A stretch of DNA of 64,000 nucleotides, from the NCBI RefSeq assembly GCF_008807075.1, contig NZ_CP035632.1:2232001-2296000 (forward strand). The letters are read 5' to 3'. This document shows positions 38,297 through 47,642 of this stretch, in pieces (position 1 is the stretch's first letter; each line of letters starts with the position of its first letter). The notes below the pieces were generated by a model. That model searched no databases and was not told the origin of the DNA. It saw nothing but the letters and a program-made list of their open reading frames with translations. The stretch comes from Synechococcus sp. RSCCF101. Lineage in GTDB: Bacteria > Cyanobacteriota > Cyanobacteriia > PCC-6307 > Cyanobiaceae. The translations under genes were made by a program, and so were the position numbers.

Positions 38297-38319
38297 CAGC
38301 CCGAAGGCGGCGTCGAAGC

Positions 38320-38346
38320 AGGTTACCAAAAGGAAACTGATTGACA
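38320..38346 (+). promoter_or_regulatory. Candidate HxlR operator and mdaB promoter
   Basis: GGTTACC (38320-38326; a six-base palindrome GGTACC-like with central A/T) sits 24 bp before the HxlR start, followed by TTGACA (38341-38346) as a candidate -35 box for mdaB; no good -10 box is visible. The 95-bp divergent gap is where HxlR proteins bind in known pairs. Binding is inference. Confidence 0.35.
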
Positions 38347-38391
38347 GTGCTCACCTGCCTGCCAAGCATGGCGGTTCCTCGCCCCTCCTCC

Positions 38392-38975
38392 ATGCCGACC
38401 GCGTTGTTGATCAACGCCCATGAGCCCAGCCCCATCTCGCCGGGACGCCTCAACGCCAGCGTGCTGGAGCGCATTGCGTCCCACCTGGAGGGCGGGGGCA
38501 TGCGCTGCTGCGCACCACCGTGGCGGAGGGCTGGGACACCGCCGAGGAGCTGAACAAACACCAACGCAGTGAGCTTGTGATCCTGCAGATGCCGGTGAAC
38601 TGGATGGGGGTGCCCTGGCGGTTCAAGCAGTACATGGATGAGGTGTATTCCGCCGGGATGGGCGGCGAGCTCTGCAGCGGCGATGGCCGTACCCGTTCGG
38701 ACCCGAGCCGTCAGTACGGCAGCGGCGGCACCCTCACCGGCAGCCGCTACATGCTCTCGCTCACCTTCAACGCCCCGGCTGACGCCTTTGATGATCCGGA
38801 GCAAGTCCTGTTTCAGGGCCGCGGTGTGGATGATCTGCTGGTTCCGCAGCACATGAACTTCCGATTCTTCGGCATGACGGCCCTGCCGACCTTCGCCTGC
38901 TTCGACGTGATGAAGAACCCCGCGATCGAAGCCGATTTCCAACGGCTCGAGGCTCACCTGAGCGCTCATCTCTGA
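38392..38975 (+). CDS. mdaB: MdaB-type NADPH:quinone reductase, one-base frameshift
   Basis: Two-electron quinone reductase (flavodoxin fold, FAD). The first frame reads [20 protein letters not shown] and breaks after SHLEGGG; the second continues [18 protein letters not shown], then [20 protein letters not shown] and [16 protein letters not shown]. Adding one base in the G run 38494-38498 gives 194 residues (E. coli MdaB has 193), with [17 protein letters not shown] at the join. Divergent from HxlR, whose quinone-sensing Cys suggests shared control. Confidence 0.88.
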
Positions 38976-39011
38976 GCCCGGGAGGGACCCCGCGCCGGGA
39001 GTGAACGAAGC

Positions 39012-39035
39012 AGGGCAGGACGCACGCCCTGCCCT
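39012..39035. terminator. Hairpin after mdaB
   Basis: AGGGCAGG-acgcacgc-CCTGCCCT, perfect 8-bp GC-rich stem 37 bp after the mdaB stop. Terminator-like but with no T tract. Confidence 0.45.
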
Positions 39036-39203
39036 CGCCTCACTCATGACCACCTGCTCAGCAGGCTTGAAACCGGTCTAAGCACTTCCACTCAGCGGAG
39101 GTTGGCGGATGACCGTCTCCTGCGTGGTCTTCGCAACAACGAGAGGGGCCTGCAGCCCGCTGGCTGATCCCCCGGCCAGGCTGGTGCGGGCGATTCCTGA
39201 ACC

Positions 39204-39557
39204 ATGGCCCTGTTGCAATCGTGCGCCCTGGCGGCATCGGCCCTGCTGGCGACTGGAGTCCCGATTGAGCTGCCGCCCCACACGGCAACGGAGGAACCGC
39301 TGCAGCCGTCGGGGCGTCGCATCGTGGTGCGTGTCGATCGAACCGAGATCTCACGCGAGCAGTGCAGGGCCCTCATCGCCGCGGTGCGGCACCGCGCCGG
39401 GGCGGATGGTCAGGTGATCGTGCAGAAGCCGAGCCGTGCGATCCAGCGGATGCACCCCGATGCCCCCACTCCGGACACCGTGGTGCCCTGGTGCGTCGAC
39501 AACCTCGACGGCGACGGGGTGGTCTTCACCGACACCAACCTGTTCTGGAAGCACTGA
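39204..39557 (+). CDS. Small secreted hypothetical protein
   Basis: 117 residues from ATG 39204: a signal-like N-terminus (LLQSCALAASALLATG), then a globular domain with RRIVVRVDRTEISREQCRAL and VVPWCVDNLDGDGVVFTDTN. Two Cys outside the signal. No family recognised. Confidence 0.6.
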   Translation: MALLQSCALAASALLATGVPIELPPHTATEEPLQPSGRRIVVRVDRTEISREQCRALIAAVRHRAGADGQVIVQKPSRAIQRMHPDAPTPDTVVPWCVDNLDGDGVVFTDTNLFWKH

Positions 39558-39584
39558 GCGTTTCCATGGGCCCTTTGGAGGGGG

Positions 39585-40118
39585 TCAGGGCTGGAGCCGG
39601 GCTGCACCGAAGGTGGCGTTGAAGCGGCGGCACCAGACGGCCACGGACGGGAAGTCGTCGGGATTCAGATCAGCGGGCAGCGTGTAGCTCTGCTCGCCGG
39701 TGGTGCGCTTCAGAGGCGCAACCACCACGACATCGCCGTCGTTGATCGGGAAGGCCGGCGGAACGGTGGAACCGATCACGTCCTCCGAGCGATGCAGCAC
39801 CACCACCAGATCGGGCCCGGAGGATGAGGTGCTGAAGGCCTCATCGAACGTGAGCACGGCATCACCGTTCTCCTGCAGCAGCCGGGCGGTGCCGCTGGTG
39901 GGGTGCTCCCCGCTCACGAAGGCCCCCTCGCGGGTGGCCGCGGTTCCTGCGGGCGGGGTGGGCGGTGCCGTCTGCTCTGCGGTGGGTGCGTCAGCGGCGG
40001 GTGGCGACGATTCCTGAGCGGTGCAGCCCAGTGTGAGGGTGGCGGCCAGGCTCAGGCCGGCCGCTGCTGTGGCGGCTGGCGCGAGCAGGCTGCGCTGGAG
40101 GGAGCGCTGTGCAGCCAT
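39585..40118 (-). CDS. DM13-domain lipoprotein
   Basis: 177 residues: signal peptide with lipobox (LTLGC; the Cys is the likely lipid anchor at about residue 32), a Pro/Ala/Thr linker, and a DM13 domain (GAFVSGEHPTSGTARLLQEN, DEAFSTSSSGPDLVVVLHRS, SVAVWCRRFNATFGAARL) with its conserved Cys in VWCRRFN. DM13 domains are proposed to take part in electron transfer. Anchored in a membrane on the periplasmic side. Confidence 0.88.
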   Translation of the reverse strand: MAAQRSLQRSLLAPAATAAAGLSLAATLTLGCTAQESSPPAADAPTAEQTAPPTPPAGTAATREGAFVSGEHPTSGTARLLQENGDAVLTFDEAFSTSSSGPDLVVVLHRSEDVIGSTVPPAFPINDGDVVVVAPLKRTTGEQSYTLPADLNPDDFPSVAVWCRRFNATFGAARLQP

Positions 40119-40147
40119 GACACCCCACGCGTCGTCGTGGGGGCAAG

Positions 40148-41995
40148 TTACAGCCGTTGCTCCTGGCGCAGCTCCAGGCGGGGCGTGCCGATGTCGAGCC
40201 CGGCTTCATCGAGGGCCCGTTTGAGCCGGCGGCGATACTCCCTGGCCACATCCCATTGCATCAGGGGTTGCGTCTTGATCAGCAGACGCACGGTGAAGCC
40301 CTTGTGGGAGAGCTCGTCGACGCCAAGCAGAACCGGTGGCTCAAGAATGAGCGGGCGCCAGGACTCGGCTTCGAAGAGCTCGGCCGCAACAGCGGTGATC
40401 ACCTCGATCGAGCGGTCGATGTCGCAGGCGTAGTTGAGATCGATGGCGAAGTTGACCCGCGACCAGCTGCTCGACAGATTCCGCACGGCTCCGATCTGGC
40501 CATTGGGAATCGAGATGAGCTCGCCGTCGAGATTGCGCAGTTGCGTGATGCGCAGATGGATCGCCTCCACCATGCCGATGTAGTCGTCAATGGAGATCAC
40601 ATCGCCAACAACGTACTGGTCCTCCCAGAGGATCAGCAGGCCATTGATCAGATCCCGGATGAGGTTCTGTGAGGCCAGCGACAGTGCCAGGCTGAGGAAG
40701 CCGAAGAGGATGGTGAGCGGCTGGCTGAAGGCACCCCAGCCATGCAGGCGGCTGACGATGATCGAGGCCAGCAGAAGAATCACACCGACCCGAATCCAGC
40801 CCTTCAACGTGACACGAATGATGGGTGCCCGTGATTGGATGCGTTGATCCGTGTGTTCCGCCGCCCAGCGCCTGATGCCGTAATCCACCGCGACGCCAGC
40901 CACGCGCAGCAGCAGAAAGGTGGAGGCCAGCAGGAGGAACACCAGCAGGGGAAAGCCCAGCGTGGCCTGCTGGCCGAAGCTGAGGGCCCAGTCGATCGGT
41001 GGCCAGCCATCCAGGAGCGTGCTGGATGTCGACCCGCGCACGCTCACGCCCAGGATCCAGTTCCTCAGGGGCCGGGAGAAGAAGAACTGATTGGCCACAG
41101 AGGCGATGCCCAGCACCCAGGCCAGAACCACGCTCCAGAGCAGCAGCGCCTTCTGGAGCTGCAGGGCGCTCGCTTCGAGCTGGTGGTTGAGTCCGGGTAA
41201 CGCAGGCGACTGGGACTCCAGCTTGGAGGGCTCCGCTCTGCTCTCGGCAGACCTCGGCGTCTGCACCAGGAGGAGGCGACGCTTGAGAACACTGCGGATG
41301 CGGCGCGTGATCAGCGTGAGCACAATCAGCGCGGCCAGGATCGCTGTGGCGCGCAGGACTCCCTTCAGGAGGGCTGGACGCTGGCGATCCAGCCAGGCAC
41401 CCACCAGGGTCTGACGGGCGGTGTTGAGCGCCCGGAGGCCCATCGCATCGCGATCGCTGGGCGCGAAGCGAATGGCGAGGAGGTCCGCGTCCTGAAAGGT
41501 GTAGAGCGGCTCGGGTTTGCTGTCTGCCGGGAAGGCGATGGAGATGTAGGGCGTCCCGGCATCGGTCACGAAGGTCAGGCGGAGCTGGTCTTCGATCGCC
41601 TGCTGCTGCGTGGCGAGATCCGTAACACCCCGGGGGCGGAGCACGGTCTGCACGTAGAGCTCAATGGCGGAGAGGTACTTCCGCAGACGGCTGGAGATGA
41701 GAAAAGACCGGACCCGCGAGTTGGTTGCTGTGTCGGCCTCAGCCAGTCCGAGCGATCTGGCCTGGCTCTTGCGACTGTGCACAAGCCCGACCATCGACCC
41801 GTCCAGAAAAACGGGCGACACATCCAGATTGCCAAGGGAGAAGACGGGGATCGTCTGTTCCGGTGCCGCATCCATCACTGCTGCCGGCAGCTGCGGAAGC
41901 GGCACGGCCATGAGCGACTGCATGGGCAGCAGCAGAGCCAGCATCAAACCGATGAGGCCAGGCAGCAGCCAACGGCGTGCCGGGGATGATGGCAA
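40148..41995 (-). CDS. MscS-family mechanosensitive channel (type E, long form)
   Basis: 615 residues: signal peptide, long periplasmic N-terminal region (about 40-210), several TM helices, then the pore segment FGFLSLALSLASQNLIRDLI and beta-domain (YVVGDVISIDDYIGMVEAIH, LISIPNGQIGAVRNLSSSW). The SLASQ-IRDLINGLLIL and IGAVRNLSSSWSRV segments match the 29175 gene closely, so these two are paralogues. Fifth of the MscS cluster. Confidence 0.93.
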   Translation of the reverse strand: MPSSPARRWLLPGLIGLMLALLLPMQSLMAVPLPQLPAAVMDAAPEQTIPVFSLGNLDVSPVFLDGSMVGLVHSRKSQARSLGLAEADTATNSRVRSFLISSRLRKYLSAIELYVQTVLRPRGVTDLATQQQAIEDQLRLTFVTDAGTPYISIAFPADSKPEPLYTFQDADLLAIRFAPSDRDAMGLRALNTARQTLVGAWLDRQRPALLKGVLRATAILAALIVLTLITRRIRSVLKRRLLLVQTPRSAESRAEPSKLESQSPALPGLNHQLEASALQLQKALLLWSVVLAWVLGIASVANQFFFSRPLRNWILGVSVRGSTSSTLLDGWPPIDWALSFGQQATLGFPLLVFLLLASTFLLLRVAGVAVDYGIRRWAAEHTDQRIQSRAPIIRVTLKGWIRVGVILLLASIIVSRLHGWGAFSQPLTILFGFLSLALSLASQNLIRDLINGLLILWEDQYVVGDVISIDDYIGMVEAIHLRITQLRNLDGELISIPNGQIGAVRNLSSSWSRVNFAIDLNYACDIDRSIEVITAVAAELFEAESWRPLILEPPVLLGVDELSHKGFTVRLLIKTQPLMQWDVAREYRRRLKRALDEAGLDIGTPRLELRQEQRL

Positions 41996-42209
41996 AACGG
42001 ACAGAAGTTTCAGTTCACTATATCGAGATCATTCCGCGCTCAGCAATCGGGGTCGAGTGCTGAGGATCAATGGCGGATCTACAGGATGTGAAGGGGGCTG
42101 AATCGGCCGGAAGACACCAAAACGACTCACGCCTCGCCAAGTTTGAGGAGACGATGCACCTGGGGACCAGTCGAGGGGACCAACAGATGTCTGCTTGTCC
42201 CAATCGCCG

Positions 42210-44978
42210 TCACCTCGGGATGTCTCTCGCAACCCAGTTCACTGGCCACCGGTTTGCATAAAGGGCCAGGATGATCATTGGAGACGCAAGCCCCAGGCAT
42301 GTCAACCACTGATTGGCCAGCATGGGGGTTGTGTCGAAAAGGAGGTTCATGATCTTCCACTGACTGAACACAACTTGCAACAGGATAGTTGCGACAATGC
42401 CAAAGCCAATTCGTGAGAGCCGGCCAAGTGGTACGTCTTTGCCTTGGAGTCTGGCCACCAGAGACGACCAAAACTGACTGAGGCTGAAGAGATAGATGAC
42501 CAAGCCAGTGACAAGTGTCTGGATGGCCATTGTCCTTGCTAGGCCAAGATCTCCTGTCGACTCTCGAATCCAGGCAAACACCCCAAAGATAAAGACCAGA
42601 TTCGTGGCAGAGATCAGTGCGATTCGCCTCAGCAGCGGTTTGGAGAGCAGTGGCTGTCTCGGTGAGCGTGGTGGTGCGTCCATTAGATCGTAGGGTTTAG
42701 GTTCAAATGCAATCGGTATCGTCATCGTGATGGAGATCACCATATTGATCCACAGCACTTGCAAAGGTTCAATGGGGAGCATGGCGCCTCGTCCAGCCAC
42801 AACACTGAGGAAGACACTCGCGGACAAGCCGCCATTGACAGGTAGGAGGAAGGCCAGAGTCTTCATGAGATTCTGAAATACATTCCGGCCTTCCTCGACA
42901 GCAGCTTCGATTGAAGCAAAATTATCATCCGTGAGCACCATATCGGCGGCTTCCTTGGCGACCTCCGTGCCTGTGATGCCCATCGCAATACCGATATCCG
43001 CCTGCTTGAGGGCCGGTGCATCGTTGACTCCATCTCCTGTCATCGCGGCAATGTGACCTTGGGCCTGAAGCGCTTCCACCAGCCGTAGCTTTTGCTCTGG
43101 CACGACACGCGCGAAGACACTGCCTGTGGATACTGCATTGGCCAGCTGCTCCTGATTGAGTTCCGCTAATTCACTACCGCTGAACGCTCTCAGGGAGGCA
43201 TGTGGACTAAGATTCATTCGATCAGCAATCGCCTCCGCTGTCACCTTGTGATCTCCCGTGATCATCTTGACTCCCACGCCAGCCTGGTAGAGAGCTCGAA
43301 TCGAATCAATCGCTTCTCTCCTCGGTGGATCGATCATCCCCTGGAGCCCGACAAACGTCAGTCCACCCTTCAGGTCGAGATGATCCACTTGCTCTGCATC
43401 AAGAGTTCTGGTTGCAAATGCCAAAACGCGCAGACCCTTCTGCGCCATCCGCTGGGCCTGAAGAAGAAGATCCTCTTTGTTAATGGGGTGAGGCTGTCCT
43501 GCTTGATCAATGGTATGGCTGCACCGCTGAATCAGAGCTTCAACTGATCCTTTCATCCAGACCTGTGGTGCTGCCTCTGGTTCTGCACGATTCAGTGTGG
43601 CCATATACTGGTATTCCGATTCGAATGGGATGCTGTCAATTCTCGGAAATTGGCCTGACAGAGACGCTTTATTCAGCCCTACCTTCTCTCCCGCAACAAT
43701 CAAGGCCCCTTCTGTCGGATCTCCGACGATACTCCACACGGAGTCCTTACTTGATAGTTCGGAGTCGTTGCACAGGACTCCGGCCAGAAGGCAGTCACGC
43801 AACGGTGGCACCATTGACTCAGCTTCGATCGGCACATCCTCCGAATCCAGCAGGAGGCCCTGAGGCTGATATCCGTCACCCGTTAGCTGGTAGTGTCGTC
43901 CACCGGCAAACAAGGCCTGCACTGTCATTTGGTTTTCGGTGAGCGTGCCTGTTTTATCGGAGCAGACCACCGTGGTACTCCCCAGCGTCTCGACAGCTGG
44001 AAGGTTCCTCACGATGGCGTTACGCTCTGCCATTCGAGAAACTCCGATGGCCAGAGTAATTGTGACAACAGCTGGTAGACCTTCCGGGATGGCACTCACC
44101 GCGAGAGCAACCGCGGCTTGAAACATGTCGAAAGCAGAATTGCCCCACGCGATTCCAATCAGAAAGGTGATGACCGCCAGCACTAGGATGAGTCTGAGCA
44201 GAGTATTGCTGAGCTTTTCAAACTTTCTTGTCAACGGAGTCGCTGCACCCTTGCTTTCGTCCATCAGCTGTGATATCCGGCCGGTTTCAGTCGCGTTGCC
44301 CGTGGCAATCACAACTCCCTCGCCCTGGCCAAACGTCACGAAGCTGCCTGCGTAGGCCATGTTGCTTCGATCAGCAAGAGCGATGTCCTGATGCATGAGC
44401 CTTTCAGCGGCATTCTTCTCTACCGCAACAGACTCTCCTGTAAGGCCGGACTCGTTGATCTGTAGACTTTTACTCTTGATCAGGCGAAGATCTGCCGGGA
44501 CCTTGTCGCCTGAAACGAGAAGGACAATATCTCCGGGGACAAGTTCAGTAGACGGCAGCTGAACAGTTTTCCCGCTTCTCCGTGTCATGGTGTCCGTCGT
44601 TACGGAGGACGCCAACGCCTTGATGGCTGATTCTGCTTTGGATTCCTGGGCGAAGGCGATCAGCGCGTTCAGGCAAGCAACGCCAATGATCACACCAGCT
44701 TCAATCCAGGAACCCAGTACAGCCTTCACAACACCAGCGATGAGCAGGATGTAAAGCAGCGGGTTCCTAAACTGAGAGAGGAAGACAATAATGAGAGGTA
44801 TTCCTTTGCGTGCTGCGAGTTCATTGGCGCCAAATTGTGCAAGGCGTTCGCAAGCTTGCCCATCAGACAGCCCATGGACAGCTTCCACGGCTGCCACCTC
44901 AAGTGCATCATCAATGCTCAACGCATGCCAAGTTGTTGACTCCAGCTGCTCTTGGCTTGGGACGTGTTGTGCTGCCAT
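42210..44978 (-). CDS. P-type cation-transporting ATPase (type II-like), probably transferred in
   Basis: 922 residues with every core motif: DKTGT phosphorylation site (CSDKTGTLTENQMTVQ), TGES, the M4 site AVSAIPEGLPAVVT, KGSVE in the nucleotide domain, and TGDGVNDAPALKQADIGIAM. N-terminal cation-ATPase domain and about ten TM helices. In M5 the segment PVNGGLSAS keeps the Asn but lacks the Glu of the calcium site; in M6 WINMVISITM keeps the Asn but lacks the Thr-Asp pair. So calcium binding as in SERCA is unlikely and the ion is unknown. Composition is visibly less GC-rich than the neighbours, and it abuts the IS elements. Confidence 0.92.
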   Translation of the reverse strand: MAAQHVPSQEQLESTTWHALSIDDALEVAAVEAVHGLSDGQACERLAQFGANELAARKGIPLIIVFLSQFRNPLLYILLIAGVVKAVLGSWIEAGVIIGVACLNALIAFAQESKAESAIKALASSVTTDTMTRRSGKTVQLPSTELVPGDIVLLVSGDKVPADLRLIKSKSLQINESGLTGESVAVEKNAAERLMHQDIALADRSNMAYAGSFVTFGQGEGVVIATGNATETGRISQLMDESKGAATPLTRKFEKLSNTLLRLILVLAVITFLIGIAWGNSAFDMFQAAVALAVSAIPEGLPAVVTITLAIGVSRMAERNAIVRNLPAVETLGSTTVVCSDKTGTLTENQMTVQALFAGGRHYQLTGDGYQPQGLLLDSEDVPIEAESMVPPLRDCLLAGVLCNDSELSSKDSVWSIVGDPTEGALIVAGEKVGLNKASLSGQFPRIDSIPFESEYQYMATLNRAEPEAAPQVWMKGSVEALIQRCSHTIDQAGQPHPINKEDLLLQAQRMAQKGLRVLAFATRTLDAEQVDHLDLKGGLTFVGLQGMIDPPRREAIDSIRALYQAGVGVKMITGDHKVTAEAIADRMNLSPHASLRAFSGSELAELNQEQLANAVSTGSVFARVVPEQKLRLVEALQAQGHIAAMTGDGVNDAPALKQADIGIAMGITGTEVAKEAADMVLTDDNFASIEAAVEEGRNVFQNLMKTLAFLLPVNGGLSASVFLSVVAGRGAMLPIEPLQVLWINMVISITMTIPIAFEPKPYDLMDAPPRSPRQPLLSKPLLRRIALISATNLVFIFGVFAWIRESTGDLGLARTMAIQTLVTGLVIYLFSLSQFWSSLVARLQGKDVPLGRLSRIGFGIVATILLQVVFSQWKIMNLLFDTTPMLANQWLTCLGLASPMIILALYANRWPVNWVARDIPR

Positions 44979-45126
44979 CTGGTTTGCGAGGCGTTCTGAT
45001 TACTGCCTGGATCTGATCGTAAGGCGCCAAGCCTGTTGGCTCAAGCAGCCAGTGGTTATGGTTGTGTTAGGAGGCTGCTGAAAAACCCTGCCAGCCGCGG
45101 GACAATGAGCCAACTGCACCAGGCGA

Positions 45127-46269
45127 ATGCGCGGACAGCAGGAGCGGACCGGCCCTCTGTTCTCCTATGTCTCCACTGAGGATCGGATTGCGGCGTCGCA
45201 TCCCCTGCGGCAGGTCCGGCGGCTAGCGGATCACGCCCTTGACCGGCTGAATCCCACCTTCTGCAGGCTCTATCCCGAGGGTGGTCGTCCCTCCATCCCA
45301 CCGGAACAGCTGCTGCTGGCCCTGTTGTTGCAGGCGATCTATGGCATCCGCTCGGAGCGAATGCTGATCGAGCAGCTGGACTACAACCTGCTGTTCAGGT
45401 GGTTCGTCGGCCTCAATCCAGACGATCCCGTCTGGCATCCCACAACCTTCACCAAGAACCGGGATCGGTTGCTCAATGAGGACCTCATGGCCCGATTCCT
45501 CGAACTCCTGCTGGCCTCACCCGAGGTCAAACCGCTGCTGAGTTCCGAGCACTTCTCGGTCGATGGCACCCTGCTGCGGGCCTGGGCATCCCACAGCTCT
45601 CTCGAGCGTCTGGACGGAGTGGATGACGGTGACGGTCCAGCACCGCCCAGTGGTGGCCATGGATTTGGTGGGGCTCCCGCGAAAGGCCGCAAACGGGCCA
45701 GAGATGATTTCAGGGGGCTGCTGCTCTCCAACCAAACCCATCGCTCCGGCAGTGACGCCGATGCGCGGTTGTTCCGCAAGTCCAGTGGCACTGGGGCGTT
45801 TCTCAGCTATCTGGGCCATTGCCTGATGGAGAACCGCCACGGCCTGGTGGTGGCCAGTGAAGTGACCCGGGCGAATGGCCATGGGGAACGAACCGCTGCG
45901 CTGCGGATGGCAAAGGCTCTGCCGGGTACTCACCAGAAGACTCTCGCCGCGGACAAGGGCTACGACACCAGGGATTTCGTGGCAGGTGTTCGCTTTGCCG
46001 GCGTCACGCCGCATGTCGCCCAGAACAGCGGCCCGCGTCGCCGCTCCGCCATTGATGGCCGTACCGTCCGCCATGCGGGCTACGGCCAATCGATCAATGC
46101 CAGGAAGCGGATCGAGCAGGTGTTTGGTTGGATCAAACAGGCCGCCGGCTTGCGTCAGCTCAAGGCCAGAGGCCGCTCCAGGGTGGGCGCGGTGTTCCGG
46201 CTGCATGTGGCGGCCTACAACCTGATCCGTCTGGCCAACCTGCTCAGCCCGGGGAGGGCGCTGGCATGA
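45127..46269 (+). CDS. IS5-family transposase (intact)
   Basis: 380 residues with the N-terminal DUF772-type domain (GRPSIPPEQLLLALLLQAIY, IEQLDYNLLFRWFVGLNPDD) and a DDE catalytic core: FSVDGTLLRAWAS (first Asp), ADKGYDTRDFV (second Asp), and the C-terminal NARKRIEQVFGWIKQAAGL (Glu in a Y-x2-R-x2-E-like setting). Reads full length with no break, so it may be active. The ISAs1 insertion lies after its stop codon. Confidence 0.93.
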   Translation: MRGQQERTGPLFSYVSTEDRIAASHPLRQVRRLADHALDRLNPTFCRLYPEGGRPSIPPEQLLLALLLQAIYGIRSERMLIEQLDYNLLFRWFVGLNPDDPVWHPTTFTKNRDRLLNEDLMARFLELLLASPEVKPLLSSEHFSVDGTLLRAWASHSSLERLDGVDDGDGPAPPSGGHGFGGAPAKGRKRARDDFRGLLLSNQTHRSGSDADARLFRKSSGTGAFLSYLGHCLMENRHGLVVASEVTRANGHGERTAALRMAKALPGTHQKTLAADKGYDTRDFVAGVRFAGVTPHVAQNSGPRRRSAIDGRTVRHAGYGQSINARKRIEQVFGWIKQAAGLRQLKARGRSRVGAVFRLHVAAYNLIRLANLLSPGRALA

Positions 46270-46390
46270 AACGCAGGCAACTGGGTGGTCCGATGCGGAT
46301 CAGTGTCTTCTCCGCCGATGTGCCGGCCGGCGGCTGCGTCAAAACCGTCACTGAGGCGACTCGGGAATCGCTGCCACAAGCACCGAGGTG

Positions 46391-46400
46391 GGAAACAGCA
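46391..46400 (+). repeat. Left copy of the ISAs1 target duplication
   Basis: GGAAACAGCA, identical to 47643-47652 on the other side of the element; 10 bp, within the 8-10 bp expected for ISAs1. Confidence 0.9.
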
Positions 46401-47642
46401 CAGGGCTGATTCAAAGTCTCATGGCATCGCTGCTCCCGGTGTCTGCCGGACCATCGCCAGCAGCGTGGTGATGTCGTGCATCACGGCCTGGAGTCCCTCG
46501 CGGACGGAGCGGAATCCAGCCAGTCGCAGGAGGTTGAGTGCCGCGGTGCGCAGGGTGGCCATCACCCCGGCGCCATTGCCGCCGTAGCGGTGGTTGTCTT
46601 CTCTGAGCTGGGTGTCCCGGATCCAGTGCCAGCTTTCCAGGCTCCAGCGGTCACGGACCAGTTGCAGCAGGGCTTTTGGAGGGGTGCGCAGACTGGTGAT
46701 GAACCGGTGGGTGGCCTGAAACGGCTTGCCCTGGCGGGAGCCGGTGGCGCTCACCTCCACGATCCAGGCACTGCCGGGCCAGTTCTCCTTGATGTGAGCG
46801 GGTGCCTCTTTCGCCCGGATGCTCCAGGTGATGTCACGGCCATGGCCAAGCTCGTGATCCGTTGCGGTGAAAGGGATCCGGCGCTTCCCCTGGAATTGGC
46901 TGCGGATCTGACGATGCAGCGTCCGCTGGTTGGCTTTGACCGTCAGCAGGAAGTCGGCTCCCTGCTCCTGGAGCTGCCGAAAAACGGTTTCTGCGTGTGG
47001 AGTGCGTCGGCCTGAACCAGCACACCGCCGAGGTCGAGCTCTCCAAGCAGCCTCCTGAGGACAGCCCGCTCGTGGTCCTCGCCTGTGGCGGTGCAGGTCT
47101 GAGCAATCGCCACGCCCAGGGCCGCGGAGTAGAGCGTCACCTGGGCAATGAAGGCCGAGCCACCGCCAGCGGTGGGCTCTGCCGAGCCCCGCAACGTCTT
47201 GCCGTCACACACCAGCTGATCGAGATCGGCCGCACCATCAGGGATCTGAGCGATCGTCCAGTCGCGAATGGCATCGCAGACGGCCGTGACATCCACCTGC
47301 AGGAAGAAGTAGCGGAAGGCGGAATCAGACGGTGGGCGCCGCAGTTCGATCCCAAGCGCCTCGATGAGAACAGCGTGATGGCGCCGGGCAAAGCGCTCCA
47401 GATCCCGGAGGCTCTCGCAACGGCTCAGGATTCCGAGAACCGCAACCAGGAGCAGGTACCAGGCCGGGATGCGAACGCCCCGGCGCATGCGGGCATCAGG
47501 AATAGCCCGGAGGTAGGTGATCAGGTCGAGATCAGTTGCGGCAGAGGCGATCTGGGGCACGGAGACGGAGCGATCCCGCTGACCTCAGCCCATGCTGGCA
47601 GCCGTGGCAAGGATTGCTGTGCCGAACTTTGAATCAGCCCTG
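46401..47642 (-). mobile_element. ISAs1-family insertion sequence nested in the IS5 element
   Basis: Perfect 17-bp terminal inverted repeats CAGGGCTGATTCAAAGT (46401-46417) and ACTTTGAATCAGCCCTG (47626-47642), flanked by the 10-bp direct repeat GGAAACAGCA. Length 1,242 bp, encoding one transposase on the minus strand. Clean ends and duplication indicate a recent insertion into the 3' end of the IS5 element. Confidence 0.93.
46419..47560 (-). CDS. ISAs1-family transposase, one-base frameshift
   Basis: N-terminal part (start 47560) has IPDARMRRGVRIPAWYLLLV, CDGKTLRGSAEPTAGG (catalytic Asp) and VQADALHTQKPFF; it then breaks. The next frame continues RQLQEQGADFLLTVKANQRT, then RDRWSLESWHWIRDTQLRED (the Glu and flanking residues) and DNHRYGGNGAGVMATLRTAAL. 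One extra base in the A run at 46980-46984 restores 380 residues, the usual size. The element is otherwise intact, so this is more likely a sequencing slip than decay. Confidence 0.88.

Noticed and set aside
42070-42261. 63-codon plus-strand frame between the MscS and ATPase genes
   Set aside because: Polar, no ribosome site, no recognisable fold.
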